The notes beneath the pieces were generated by a model. The model saw nothing but the letters and a program-made list of their open reading frames with translations, made no database searches and was not told where the DNA came from. A DNA stretch of 64,000 nucleotides from Jannaschia sp. Os4 (GTDB taxonomy: Bacteria; Pseudomonadota; Alphaproteobacteria; Rhodobacterales; Rhodobacteraceae): assembly GCF_016820245.1 (NCBI RefSeq), contig NZ_JAFCAR010000005.1, positions 62,001-126,000 of the forward strand. The letters are read 5' to 3'. The position numbers and the translations under genes are program-made. This document shows positions 34,331 to 44,547 of this stretch, in pieces; position 1 is the first letter of the stretch; every line of letters begins with the position of its first letter.

Positions 34331-35706
34331 CGCGCCCTCCACCGCTCGACCTGCGCCCGCACCTGATCCGGCGCGGTGCCGCCGTAGGAGGTGCGCGACG
34401 CGACGGAGTTCTCGACGCCGAGCACGCCGTAGACGGCTTGGGTGATGCCTGGATGGGCGTCCTGCATCTCGACGAGGGTGAGGTCGGGCAGGTCCAAGCC
34501 CCGCGCCTCGGCCTTCGCCACGAGCGCGCCCGTCACGTGGTGCGCCTCGCGGAAGGGCAGGCCCAGCTCGCGGACCAGCCAGTCGGCGAGGTCCGTGGCG
34601 GTGGAGAACCCGGTCGCCGCCGCCGCCGCCAGCGCGTCCCGGTTGGCGGTCATGTCGCGGACCATGCCCTCCATCGCCGCGAGGCCGAGGAGGAGCGAGT
34701 CGGCGGCGTCGAAGACCTGCTCCTTGTCCTCCTGCATGTCCTTGGAATACGCGAGCGGCAGCCCCTTCATCACCGTCAGGAGTGCTACGTTCGCGCCCAC
34801 GATCCGCCCGACCTTGGCGCGCAGCAGCTCGGCCGCGTCGGGGTTGCGCTTCTGCGGCATGATGCTGGAGCCGGTGGACCAGCGGTCCGACAGCCGCACG
34901 AAGCGGAACTGGGCCGAGGACCAGACGACCAGCTCCTCGGCCAGCCGGGACAGGTGCATCGCGCAGATGCTGGCGGCGGCGAGGAACTCCAAGGCGAAGT
35001 CCCGGTCCGACACGGCGTCCAGCGAGTTGGCGCAGGGCCGGTCGAAGCCGAGCGCCTCCGCCGTCATCTCCCGGTCGATGGGGAAGCCCGTGCCGGCCAA
35101 GGCGGCCGCGCCCAAGGGCGACTCGTTCATGCGCGCCCGCGCGTCGCGCAGGCGCCCCCGGTCGCGGTCGAACATCTCGGCGTAGGCCAGCATGTGGTGG
35201 CCCCACGTCACCGGCTGCGCGACCTGCAGGTGGGTGAAGCCCGGCATCGGCCAGTCCGCCCCCGCCTCGGCCTGCCCGACCAGCGCGTCGATCAGCTTGT
35301 CCAGTGCGGTCACGGCGAGGTCCACGTGGTCCCGCACCCACAGGCGGAAGTCCGTCGCCACCTGGTCGTTGCGCGACCGACCCGTGTGCAGCCGCCCGGC
35401 CGGCTCGCCGATCAGCTCCTTCAGCCGGGCCTCCACGTTCATGTGGATGTCCTCCAGCGCGGTGGAGTAGGCGAAGGTCCCGCCCTCGATCTCCGACAAT
35501 ACCGTGAGGAGCCCTTCCCGGATCGCCTCGGCGTCGCTACCCGAGATGACGCCGGTGGCCGCCAGCATGGCGGCGTGCGCGCGGGACGCCTCGACGTCCT
35601 GCCGCGCCATGCGCCGGTCGAACCCGATCGAGGCGTTGATCGCCTCCATCACCTCGTCCGGGCGGTCCGCGAACCGTCCGCCCCACATCGCGTTGGAGTC
35701 CGTCAT
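34327..35706 (-). CDS. argH: argininosuccinate lyase
   Basis: A 459-residue fumarase/aspartase-superfamily enzyme, last step of arginine synthesis. Conserved blocks: [12 protein letters not shown] at the start, [31 protein letters not shown] (catalytic base region), and the signature [12 protein letters not shown]. Its ATG (35704-35706, complement) and the ATG of the divergent tlpA share the tetranucleotide CATG, so there is no intergenic region and the argH promoter must lie within tlpA coding sequence. Confidence 0.95.
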   Translation of the reverse strand: MTDSNAMWGGRFADRPDEVMEAINASIGFDRRMARQDVEASRAHAAMLAATGVISGSDAEAIREGLLTVLSEIEGGTFAYSTALEDIHMNVEARLKELIGEPAGRLHTGRSRNDQVATDFRLWVRDHVDLAVTALDKLIDALVGQAEAGADWPMPGFTHLQVAQPVTWGHHMLAYAEMFDRDRGRLRDARARMNESPLGAAALAGTGFPIDREMTAEALGFDRPCANSLDAVSDRDFALEFLAAASICAMHLSRLAEELVVWSSAQFRFVRLSDRWSTGSSIMPQKRNPDAAELLRAKVGRIVGANVALLTVMKGLPLAYSKDMQEDKEQVFDAADSLLLGLAAMEGMVRDMTANRDALAAAAATGFSTATDLADWLVRELGLPFREAHHVTGALVAKAEARGLDLPDLTLVEMQDAHPGITQAVYGVLGVENSVASRTSYGGTAPDQVRAQVERWRAR

Positions 35707-36247
35707 GCCCCGCCTCTCCGTCGTCTCCGCCCTCGCCTATCTCGCCGCCCTCCTGCTCGCCACCCCCACGGCGGCCGGGGTGGAGGAGGCCCGCGCCGTC
35801 GCCGAGGCCGAGGGCGTGCCCTTGGTCTGGCTGGAGCCGACCGTCCCGGCGGTCACGACCTTCGAGGCCGCCGAGGGCGAGGGCGACCTGTCGCGCTATG
35901 CCGGGCAGGTCGCGGTGGTGAACTGGTGGGCGACGTGGTGCGCGCCCTGCCGCGAGGAGATGCCGTCCTTCCAAGCCCTCGCGGACGCCATGCCCGACGT
36001 CGCGGTCGTGCCCTTGGCCTTCGGGCGTCACAACCCGGCGGCGATGCAGCGGTTCTGGGACGAGGCGGGCATCACCTCGCTGCCCCTGCACCGCGACGCG
36101 GGCGACCTCGCCCGCTCGGTCGGGGTCAAGGGCCTGCCGCACACGGTCGTCTTGGATCCCGAGGGCCGCGTGGTGGCCGAACTGATCGGCATCACCGACT
36201 GGGCCGCGCCGTCCATGCAGGCGGTGCTGGCCGCGTTGGCGGAATGA
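35705..36247 (+). CDS. tlpA: TlpA-like thioredoxin-fold protein
   Basis: A 180-residue periplasmic thiol-disulfide protein: a signal peptide or anchor (about residues 1-24), then a thioredoxin fold with the active site [16 protein letters not shown] (CxxC) and the cis-proline region [12 protein letters not shown]. TlpA/ResA-like proteins reduce cysteines during cytochrome c or CuA maturation; the exact partner is unknown. It is divergent from argH with overlapping start codons, an arrangement often retained in Rhodobacteraceae. Confidence 0.88.
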   Translation: MPRLSVVSALAYLAALLLATPTAAGVEEARAVAEAEGVPLVWLEPTVPAVTTFEAAEGEGDLSRYAGQVAVVNWWATWCAPCREEMPSFQALADAMPDVAVVPLAFGRHNPAAMQRFWDEAGITSLPLHRDAGDLARSVGVKGLPHTVVLDPEGRVVAELIGITDWAAPSMQAVLAALAE

Positions 36248-36267
36248 GTATTTGGGGAACATCGAAG
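36246..36267 (+). repeat. GAGTATTT intergenic repeat after tlpA
   Basis: GAGTATTTGGGGAACATCGAAG begins inside the tlpA stop codon. It shares the GAGTATTT core and GAAG tail with the elements at 17008-17027 and 10186-10208. It lies in the gap before mcl1. Confidence 0.5.
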
Positions 36268-36341
36268 GGCAGGGGGTTGTGAGGCGGCGGGACACGATCT
36301 AGCGGTCCCGCCATCCCCTCGCGCAACGAAGTTACCCGCTC

Positions 36342-37295
36342 ATGTCCTTCCGCCTCCAGCCCGCCGCCCCCTCCGTGCCGAACCGCTGCCAGCTCTTCGG
36401 CCCCGGCTCCAACCCCAAGCTGTTCCCGAAGATGGCGGCCTCGGCGGCGGACGTGATCAACCTCGACCTCGAGGATTCCGTCGCCCCCGACGACAAGCCG
36501 CAGGCCCGCGCCAACGTCTGCGCGGCCCTGTCCGGACAGGACTGGGGCGCCAAGACCGTCTCCGTCCGCATCAACGCGCTCGACACGCCCTACTGGCACC
36601 GCGACGTGATCGACGTGGTGGCGGCAGGGGGCAAGCTGGACCGCATCATGATCCCCAAGGTGGGCTGCGCGGCGGACGTCTACGCCGTCGACGCGCTGCT
36701 CACCGCCTGCGAGCGCGAGGCGGGGCGCGACACGCCTGTCGCGCTGGAGGTCATCATCGAATCGGCCGCCGGCATCGCCCATGTCGAGGAGATCGCCTCC
36801 GCCTCGCCCCGCCTCGTGGCGATGTCGCTGGGCGCGGCCGACTACGCGGCCAGCATGGGGATGAGGACGACCGGCATCGGGGGGACGCAGGCCGACTACT
36901 ACATGCTCCACGAGGGCGCCCGCCACTGGTCCGACCCATGGCACTGGGCGCAGGCGGCCATCGTCGCGGCCTGCCGCACCCACGGGCTGCTGCCGGTGGA
37001 CGGCCCCTTCGGCGACTTCTCGGACGACGAGGGCTACCGCGCGCAGGCGCGCCGCTCCGCCGTGCTGGGCACGGTGGGGAAGTGGGCCATCCACCCCAAG
37101 CAGATCGCGCTTGCCAACGAGGTGTTCACGCCCTCCGAGGAACAGGTCGCCGAGGCGCGCGAGATCCTCGCCGCGATGGAGGCCGCCAAGGCGGCGGGGG
37201 CGGGCGCCACGACGTGGCGCGGCAAGCTGGTGGACATCGCGTCGATCCGGCAGGCGGAGGGGATCGTCCGGCTGGCCGAGAGCGTCGGCGCGTAA
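36342..37295 (+). CDS. mcl1: (3S)-malyl-CoA / beta-methylmalyl-CoA lyase
   Basis: A 317-residue HpcH/HpaI-citrate lyase-family enzyme. MSFRLQPAAPSVPNRCQLFGPGS, VINLDLEDSVAPDDK, VSVRINALDT, IESAAGIAHVEEIA, and GKWAIHPKQIALANEVF are near-identical in pattern to Rhodobacter Mcl1. In the ethylmalonyl-CoA pathway it splits beta-methylmalyl-CoA into glyoxylate and propionyl-CoA and condenses glyoxylate with acetyl-CoA. This links acetate assimilation with the glyoxylate made by GlcDEF. The ATG at 36342 gives the conserved start. Confidence 0.93.
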   Translation: MSFRLQPAAPSVPNRCQLFGPGSNPKLFPKMAASAADVINLDLEDSVAPDDKPQARANVCAALSGQDWGAKTVSVRINALDTPYWHRDVIDVVAAGGKLDRIMIPKVGCAADVYAVDALLTACEREAGRDTPVALEVIIESAAGIAHVEEIASASPRLVAMSLGAADYAASMGMRTTGIGGTQADYYMLHEGARHWSDPWHWAQAAIVAACRTHGLLPVDGPFGDFSDDEGYRAQARRSAVLGTVGKWAIHPKQIALANEVFTPSEEQVAEAREILAAMEAAKAAGAGATTWRGKLVDIASIRQAEGIVRLAESVGA

Positions 37296-37307
37296 GATTC
37301 GCCCGAT

Positions 37308-37336
37308 TTGACGGGGCGGCGTCAACGTCCCGTTAA
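37308..37336 (+). promoter_or_regulatory. predicted promoter of the 5TM/degenerate-GGDEF gene
   Basis: TTGACG (37308-37313), a 17-bp spacer and CGTTAA (37331-37336), 46 bp before the ATG at 37382. The -35 box is close to consensus and the -10 weak. Confidence 0.4.
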
Positions 37337-37381
37337 GGGGGGTGGGCGACACGGGGCCCGCAACCATGACGCGAGGCCCCC

Positions 37382-38452
37382 ATGCTGACCCTGAACGTCG
37401 CGGCGGACTTCGCGTCCTCCTACGCCCTCCTCATGGTCCTCGCGTGGTGGACGAAGCCGCTGCGCGCGCGCCTCCCCGACCTCGCCGTCGGCGTGCTCTA
37501 CGGGGCGGTCGCGGCGCTGCAGATGCACCTCCCCATCGAGATGCAGTCCGGCGTGCTCATCGACATGCGCGCGGTCTCGGTCGCGCTCGCCGGCGCGCTG
37601 CTCGGCCCCAGCGGCCTCGCCGCGTGCCTGGTCATCGCCGTCTCGACCCGCTGGGGCCTCGGCGGGGCGGGCGCGCCCGCGGGGATCGGCGCGATCGTGA
37701 TCGCGGGCACCATGGCGCGCATCTGGGCGGTGACCCTGTCGCGCCGTGCCATCGTGCCGGGGCCTTGGGCCTTCCTCCTCCTCGGGGCGGCGATGTCGCT
37801 GCACCTCGTCTCGACGCTGCTCCTCCCGCGCGACGCGGCTTGGGCCTTCGCCACCTCCCTCGCGCCGCTGATGCTCCTGATGAACCTCGCCACCGTGCCG
37901 CCGCTCGCCGCGCTCGGGCTGCGCGGATCGCAGGCACCCCTCGACCGCGACGCGTGGCTCGATGCGGCGACGGGCCTGCTCTCGGGCGCGGGCCTGCGCC
38001 GGGCGTTCCGGCAACGTCTCTCGGCGAACCTTCCGTCGCGGGGGACGGGGCTGACGGTGCTGCGCCTGCGCCACGGCACGTGGGTCATCCGGACCTTCGG
38101 CCACGGGACGCTGGACGCGGCGGCGGGGGCGCTGCGCGCCCGGCTCGACGCCGCGTTGCCGCGCGACGCGATGGTCGCCCGGCTCGGCCCGACGGAGGTG
38201 GCGGTCCTGTGGCCCGACGTCGACATGGCGACGCACCGGACGACCTCCATGGGCCTCGCCCGGCAGGTCGGATCCGAGCCGGTCGACCTCGTCGGCGCGC
38301 ACCGCCTGACGGTCGCGCTCGAGAGCGGCTCCGCGTGGAGGCAAATCGATCCCGACCTCGACGCCCTGCTCCAAGAGGCGCGGCAGGAGGCGCGGCCCCA
38401 GCGCGCCCGGTCCGGGACCGGGCTTCCGGCCGCGGGGCGCCGGGCCGCCTGA
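37382..38452 (+). CDS. LytS-type 5TM sensor protein with degenerate GGDEF domain
   Basis: A 356-residue protein. The first 180 residues hold five or six membrane helices of the 5TMR-LYT sensor kind ([20 protein letters not shown] is the diagnostic segment). From [16 protein letters not shown] (about 194-209) the C-terminal half follows a GGDEF-domain layout, but the active-site loop reads [10 protein letters not shown] (267-276) in place of RxGGDEF, and the first half is short of the usual metal aspartates. It is unlikely to make c-di-GMP; it may bind nucleotide or act as a pure sensor. The function is unknown. Confidence 0.72.
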   Translation: MLTLNVAADFASSYALLMVLAWWTKPLRARLPDLAVGVLYGAVAALQMHLPIEMQSGVLIDMRAVSVALAGALLGPSGLAACLVIAVSTRWGLGGAGAPAGIGAIVIAGTMARIWAVTLSRRAIVPGPWAFLLLGAAMSLHLVSTLLLPRDAAWAFATSLAPLMLLMNLATVPPLAALGLRGSQAPLDRDAWLDAATGLLSGAGLRRAFRQRLSANLPSRGTGLTVLRLRHGTWVIRTFGHGTLDAAAGALRARLDAALPRDAMVARLGPTEVAVLWPDVDMATHRTTSMGLARQVGSEPVDLVGAHRLTVALESGSAWRQIDPDLDALLQEARQEARPQRARSGTGLPAAGRRAA

Positions 38453-38501
38453 GGGGCCGCCCCGGGCGGGACGCGGCCCGGCCCGGCGGGGGCGCGCGCC
38501 G

Positions 38502-38530
38502 TTGCGTCCGGACCGGGCCGGGGTCATATG
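38502..38530 (+). promoter_or_regulatory. predicted accA promoter
   Basis: TTGCGT (38502-38507), a 17-bp spacer and CATATG (38525-38530), 29 bp before the accA ATG. The -10 hexamer is the only AT-rich patch in a stretch of about 100 bp. Confidence 0.5.
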
Positions 38531-38558
38531 GCCACCGACGCCGCGTCCGGAGGCCCCG

Positions 38559-39511
<953 letters not shown>

Positions 39512-39515
<4 letters not shown>

Positions 39516-40426
39516 TCGATCACGGGCAGGTCCGGCCGCGCGAGGCCCGCCGGGCGGTCCGCCCAGCGCGCCAGCCGCGTCGACCAGACCGACCAGTCCC
39601 GCGCGAGGTCCGACAGCTCCGCGGCGAGGTCCGGCGCGTCCCGCTCCCGGCGGAAGAAGGCCGCGTCGAACCAGTCCGGCGTCAGCGCCGCCAGCGCCGC
39701 CTCCCCCGCCCGGGCCTCCATGACGCGCGCCATCGCGGCGCAGGCTTCGGCGTAAGGCTTGGACGCGCCAGCCGGCCCCGTCTCGGCGGCCACGTAGAAG
39801 GGCGGCTCCACCGCCAGCCCGTGCGCGGCGAGCGTCATGCCCGCATCCGCCTCCACGGTGTGCAGCCCCGCCAGCCACGCGACCACCGCCGCCGGGTCCA
39901 CCTGCGCCACGCCGAGCAGGTGCAGCAGGTCGTCCGCCACGTGGTCCACCGGCGCCTCCGCCGGGTGCCACGCGCGGCGCCCCGCCTCGAAGAAGTCCCG
40001 CGCCAGCCGCAGCGCCACGTCCCGCAGCGCCGCGCGCTGGGCCGCGGGCCAGTACCACAGCCCCGCCCGCAGCGCCGTCCCCAGCACCTCCGCGTCGCGC
40101 AGCCACCGGGGCGCGTCGGCCGGGTCGGCCCAGAGCCGCAGCCCCGGGACCAGCACCAGCCGGACCACCCCTTCGCCGCCGACGCAGTCGGGATGCTCGA
40201 AGAAGACCTGCGCCCAGGCCGCCGTCTCCGGCACGGCGCCCCGCTCCAGTGCGCGCAGCGCGGCGAGCGTCTTCGCGGCGAAGGGCGGGTCGAAGCACTG
40301 CGCGCACAGGTGCGGCGGCGCGTCCCCGCCCAGCGCCTCCGACAGCGCCGCCACCGCCGCGTCCAAGGGCGGCGCCTCGCCCAGCGGCGCCAGCCAGCCG
40401 GGCGGCGGGAGGTCAGCCGTCGCCAT
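39512..40426 (-). CDS. conserved-looking hypothetical protein downstream of pepN
   Basis: A 304-residue soluble protein rich in Ala, Trp and Leu; no signal peptide or membrane helix. A CAQC pair near residue 42 and several Trp-containing helical stretches ([37 protein letters not shown]) are visible. No family is recognised. Its ATG lies 14 bp inside the end of pepN, so it is translationally coupled to the peptidase. The stop codon overlaps the accA stop in convergent orientation. Confidence 0.65.
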
Positions 40427-42968
40427 CGCCCCGCATCCGCTCCACCATCTCGCGCAGGTCGCGGCTGATCGAGGCGGCGGCGATCCGGTCCAAGGCACCG
40501 CGCATCCCCGCCTGCCGGTCCGCGTCGTAGCGGCGCCACGTCTCGAAGGCGGTGGACATGCGCGCCGCGGCCTGCGGGTTGCCCGCGTCCAGTTCCAGCA
40601 CGCGGTCCGCGACCCAGTCGTAGCCCGCCCCGTCCGCGCGGTGGAACCCGGCGGGGTTCGCGCCGGTCAGCCCGCCGACCACCATGCGGAAGCGGTTGGG
40701 GTTGGTCACGGGCACGTCGTCCCGCGCCGCGAGCCGGGCGGCGACGTCGACGGCTACGGCAGGCTCGGCATGGGCGACCTGCGCCATGAACCACTTGTCC
40801 ATCACCAGCCGGTCGTGCCGCCAATCCCGCTCGAACGCCGCCGCCGCGTCCGGGTCCCGGGCCTCCAGCAGGCAGGCGAAGGCGGCCATCCGGTCGGTCA
40901 TGTTGTCGGCCGCGGCGAAGGCGGCGCGGGCGGCGTCGCCCCCGTCCAGCATCGTCATGAGGCGGAGCAGGGTGGCGGCCCATGCGCGCTTGCCCGCGTC
41001 CCCGGCCTCGGGGCGGTAGGGACCGGGCGTGGCGGCGGCGGCGCGGAGCGCGGGCAAGTCGGCCTCCAGCCGCCGGGCCACGGCGCGGCCCGCGTCCCGC
41101 CGCGCCGCCCAGATCGCGTCGGGGTCGGGGGTCGCGCCACCCGCGTGGAGCGAGGCGGCGAGGTCGTCCTCGGAGGGCAGCGCGAGGGCGAGGGCTTTGA
41201 ACGCGGGATCGGCGCCGCCGGTGGCGAGGGCGTGCACCGCGTCGAGCCAGCCGTCGTCGAAGGCGGCCCCGTCGACCACCCGGCGCGCGAGCCGGTCCTT
41301 CGCCAGCGCGCGCCCCGCCTCCCAGCGGGCGAAGGGGTCGGGGTCGTGGGCGAGCAGGACGAGGCGGTCGGCGTCCGTGAGCGGCGCGTCGAGGACGACC
41401 GGCGCGGAGAAGCCGCGCAGCAGCGACGGGACCACGTCGTCCGACGGGCAGGGGAGGACGAACTCGGCCTCCGCCTCCGTCAGCACCAAGGTGTCCGACG
41501 CCACCTCCGCGCCGTCCCGGTCGAGCAGGCCGAGCGCCACGGGGATCGGCATGGGCCGCTTGTCGGGCTGGCCCGGCGTGGCGGGCACCTCTTGGCGGAG
41601 CGTCAGGCGGCACTCGCCGCCGTCGGTGACCCACGAGGCCGAGAGGCGCGGCGTGCCGGCCTGGGTATACCAGAGCCCGAACCGCGACAGGTCGTGGCCG
41701 GTCGCGTCCTCGAAGCACCGGAGCCAGTCCTCGATGGTGCAGGCCTGCCCGTCGTGCCGCTCGAAGTAGAGGGCGACCGACGCGTCGTAGCCCGCCTCGC
41801 CGACGATGAGGCGGAGCATCCGGATGACCTCCGAGCCCTTCTCGTAGACTGTGGCGGTGTAGAAGTTGTCGATGGCAACGTACGCGCTGGGCCGCACGGG
41901 GTGGGCCAGCGGGCCCGCGTCCTCGCGGAACTGGCGCGCGCGGAGGGTCAGCACCTGCCCGATCCGCTCGGTGGCCGCCGAGCGCATGTCCTCCATGAAC
42001 TGGTGCTCGCGGAAGACCGTCAGGCCTTCCTTGAGGCACAGCTGGAACCAGTCGCGGCAGGTGATGCGGTTGCCGGTCCAGTTGTGGAAGTACTCGTGCG
42101 CCACGATCCGCTCGACGTTGGCGTAGTCGCCGTCGGTGGCGGTGGCGGGGGAGGCGAGGACGTAGCGGGAGTTGAAGACGTTGAGGCCCTTGTTCTCCAT
42201 CGCGCCCATGTTGAAGTCGTCGACGGCGACCACGTTGAACACGTCGAGGTCGTAGGCGCGCCCGTAAGCCTCCTCGTCCCACCTCATCGAACGCTTCAGC
42301 GCGTCGAGCGCGTAGGCCGTCCGGTCCTCGTCGCCGGGGCGGGTCCAGACGTTGAGCGCGACCTCGCGGCCCTCGGAGGTGGTGAAGCGGTCGGACGACG
42401 CCCGCAGGTCGCCCGCCACGAGGGCGAAGAGGTAGGTGGGCTTCGGCCACGGGTCGCGCCAGTGGCCGGGCGCGACCTCGTCGCCGTTGGACAGGCGGAC
42501 GGGGAGGTCGGATTCGATGCGCACCTCGTAGGTCGCCATCGCGTCGGGGCGGTCGAGCATCCACGTGATGCGGCGGAAGCCCTCGGCCTCGCACTGGGTG
42601 CAGTACATCCCGTTCGACAGGTAGAGGCCCGAGAGCTCGGTGTTCGCGGCGGGCGCGATCTCGACCTCGGTCTCCAGCGTGAAGGCGTCTGGCAGGTCGT
42701 GCAGGATCATGCGCTGGCCGCCGCGCGCGTCCTCGATCTCCGGCGTGACCTCCGCACCGTCCACCGCGACCCGGCGGGTGGTCAGTCCCTCCCCGTCGAG
42801 GACCATGTCGCCCGCGCCGCGCCGCTCGCAGGTCAGGCGCGCGGTCACGGCGGTCGCATCGGGGTCGAGGCGGAAGCGGAGGTCCACGTGGGTCACGGCC
42901 ACCGGCGGCGGGGCGTAGTCCTCCAGCCGGGTGACGGTCTGGGTCGTCTCGGGGGCCGCGTCGCGCAT
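40413..42968 (-). CDS. pepN: aminopeptidase N
   Basis: An 851-residue M1-family zinc aminopeptidase of the proteobacterial (alanyl aminopeptidase) type. The exopeptidase motif GAMEN is at residues 255-259, and the zinc site HEYFH at 291-295 with the downstream glutamate, positions very close to E. coli PepN. The N-terminal beta domain, catalytic domain and long helical C-terminal domain are complete in length. It acts in cytosolic peptide turnover. It is divergent from murE across a 139-bp gap. Confidence 0.95.
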   Translation of the reverse strand: MRDAAPETTQTVTRLEDYAPPPVAVTHVDLRFRLDPDATAVTARLTCERRGAGDMVLDGEGLTTRRVAVDGAEVTPEIEDARGGQRMILHDLPDAFTLETEVEIAPAANTELSGLYLSNGMYCTQCEAEGFRRITWMLDRPDAMATYEVRIESDLPVRLSNGDEVAPGHWRDPWPKPTYLFALVAGDLRASSDRFTTSEGREVALNVWTRPGDEDRTAYALDALKRSMRWDEEAYGRAYDLDVFNVVAVDDFNMGAMENKGLNVFNSRYVLASPATATDGDYANVERIVAHEYFHNWTGNRITCRDWFQLCLKEGLTVFREHQFMEDMRSAATERIGQVLTLRARQFREDAGPLAHPVRPSAYVAIDNFYTATVYEKGSEVIRMLRLIVGEAGYDASVALYFERHDGQACTIEDWLRCFEDATGHDLSRFGLWYTQAGTPRLSASWVTDGGECRLTLRQEVPATPGQPDKRPMPIPVALGLLDRDGAEVASDTLVLTEAEAEFVLPCPSDDVVPSLLRGFSAPVVLDAPLTDADRLVLLAHDPDPFARWEAGRALAKDRLARRVVDGAAFDDGWLDAVHALATGGADPAFKALALALPSEDDLAASLHAGGATPDPDAIWAARRDAGRAVARRLEADLPALRAAAATPGPYRPEAGDAGKRAWAATLLRLMTMLDGGDAARAAFAAADNMTDRMAAFACLLEARDPDAAAAFERDWRHDRLVMDKWFMAQVAHAEPAVAVDVAARLAARDDVPVTNPNRFRMVVGGLTGANPAGFHRADGAGYDWVADRVLELDAGNPQAAARMSTAFETWRRYDADRQAGMRGALDRIAAASISRDLREMVERMRGDGDG

Positions 42969-43042
42969 GGGGGTGCTCCTTCGGAGAGGGGCGTAGCGCG
43001 GGCGCCGGGGGAGGGGAACCGCCGACCCGGCGGGCCGGGGCG

Positions 43043-43071
43043 TTGCGCCGCCCGCGCGCGCGTCCTAACCG
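43043..43071 (+). promoter_or_regulatory. predicted promoter at the start of the mur cluster
   Basis: TTGCGC (43043-43048), a 17-bp spacer and TAACCG (43066-43071), or CTAACC with 16 bp. It lies 37 bp before the murE ATG. The CTAAC core is shared with the gaps upstream of psd, lpxC and bamD. Confidence 0.4.
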
Positions 43072-43107
43072 GCGGTCCGATCGCGCGTGCCGGATCGGAG
43101 GGGTTCG

Positions 43108-44547
43108 ATGCTGATTTCTGACCTAGGCCTGCCGGGCCTGCCCGGGATCGACGTGTCCGCCCTGTCGGTCGACAGCCGCTTGGTCGGGCCGGGCACGCTG
43201 TTCTTCGCGCTGCCGGGATCGAACGCCCACGGCGCGCGCTTCGCGGACTCCGCGCTGGCCCAGGGAGCGGTGGCGGTGGTGACCGATCGCGAGGGCGCCG
43301 CGATGATCGAGGGCCGACCGGTGGTCGTCGTGGCGGATCCCCGCGCCGCGCTCGCCTTCGCCGCCGCGCTCCACGCGGGCGGGCAGCCCGAGACGATGGT
43401 CGCGGTGACGGGGACGAACGGGAAGACCTCCGTGGCGGCCTTCACCCGCCAGCTGTGGGAGGCGCTGGGCCACCGGGCGGTCAACATCGGGACCACCGGG
43501 GTCGAGGGAGGCTACGTCGCGCCGTCCGCGCACACCACGCCAGAGCCAATCACGCTGCACCGGCTGCTCGCGGACATGGCGGCGGCGGGTGTGACGCACG
43601 GGGCGATGGAGGCGTCGTCCCACGGGCTGGACCAGCGGCGGCTGGAGGCGGTGCGGCTGGCCGCCGCCGGCTTCACGAACCTGAGCCAGGACCATCTCGA
43701 CTACCACGGCACGATGGCGGCCTACCGCGAGGCGAAGGCGGGGCTGTTCTCGCGGCTGCTCGGCGACGGGGTCGCGGTGATCGACCTCGACGACGACGAG
43801 GGGCCGCGGCTCGCCGCCGAGTGCGCGGCGCGGGGGCAGGAGGTGATCGGCACGGGGCGTCATGCGGATGCGCGGCTGCAACTGGCCGGTCAGCGGTTCG
43901 ACGCCACGGGGCAGGAGGTCTTGGTCCGCTGGCAGGGCCGGACGCATTCGGCGCGGCTGGACCTCGTGGGCGGGTTCCAAGCGGGCAATGCGCTGGTGGC
44001 GGCCGGGCTGTGCATCGGGGCGGGGGACGACCCGGAGGCGGTGCTCGCCGCGCTGCCCAAGCTGCGGGGCGTGCGGGGCCGGATGGAGAAGGCGGCGCAG
44101 TTCGAGGGGGGCGCGGCGGTGTTCGTGGACTACGCCCACACGCCCGACGCCATCGAGACGGCGCTGGCCGCGCTGCGCCCGCACGTCATGGGGCGGATCG
44201 TGGCGATCGTCGGGGCGGGCGGGGACCGGGACCGGACGAAGCGCCCGCTGATGGGGAAGGCGGCGCAGAGCGCGGACGCCGTGATCGTGACCGACGACAA
44301 CCCGCGCTCGGAGGATCCGGCGGCCATCCGGGCCGCCGTGCTGGAGGGCGCGCCGGCGGCCGTGGAGGTGGGCGACCGGGCGGAGGCGATCCTGCGGGGG
44401 GCCGCGATGCTGGAGCCGGGCGACGCGCTGCTGGTGATGGGCAAGGGGCACGAGACGGGGCAGACCGTGGGCGACGTGGTGCATCCGTTCGACGACGCCG
44501 AGCAGGCATCCATCGCGGTGGCGGCGTTGGAGGGCCGGGGGGCATGA
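43108..44547 (+). CDS. murE: UDP-N-acetylmuramoyl-L-alanyl-D-glutamate--2,6-diaminopimelate ligase
   Basis: A 479-residue Mur ligase that adds the third stem residue. The ATP loop is VTGTNGKTSVAAF (near residue 100), with MEASSHGLDQ, the DYAHTPDAIE block, and DDNPRSEDP, whose DNPR motif marks meso-diaminopimelate specificity. A good ribosome binding site (GGAGGGG) precedes the ATG at 43108. It is the first gene of the plus-strand cluster; mraZ, rsmH, ftsL and ftsI, which usually precede it, are not here. Its stop overlaps the murF start (ATGA). Confidence 0.96.
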   Translation: MLISDLGLPGLPGIDVSALSVDSRLVGPGTLFFALPGSNAHGARFADSALAQGAVAVVTDREGAAMIEGRPVVVVADPRAALAFAAALHAGGQPETMVAVTGTNGKTSVAAFTRQLWEALGHRAVNIGTTGVEGGYVAPSAHTTPEPITLHRLLADMAAAGVTHGAMEASSHGLDQRRLEAVRLAAAGFTNLSQDHLDYHGTMAAYREAKAGLFSRLLGDGVAVIDLDDDEGPRLAAECAARGQEVIGTGRHADARLQLAGQRFDATGQEVLVRWQGRTHSARLDLVGGFQAGNALVAAGLCIGAGDDPEAVLAALPKLRGVRGRMEKAAQFEGGAAVFVDYAHTPDAIETALAALRPHVMGRIVAIVGAGGDRDRTKRPLMGKAAQSADAVIVTDDNPRSEDPAAIRAAVLEGAPAAVEVGDRAEAILRGAAMLEPGDALLVMGKGHETGQTVGDVVHPFDDAEQASIAVAALEGRGA

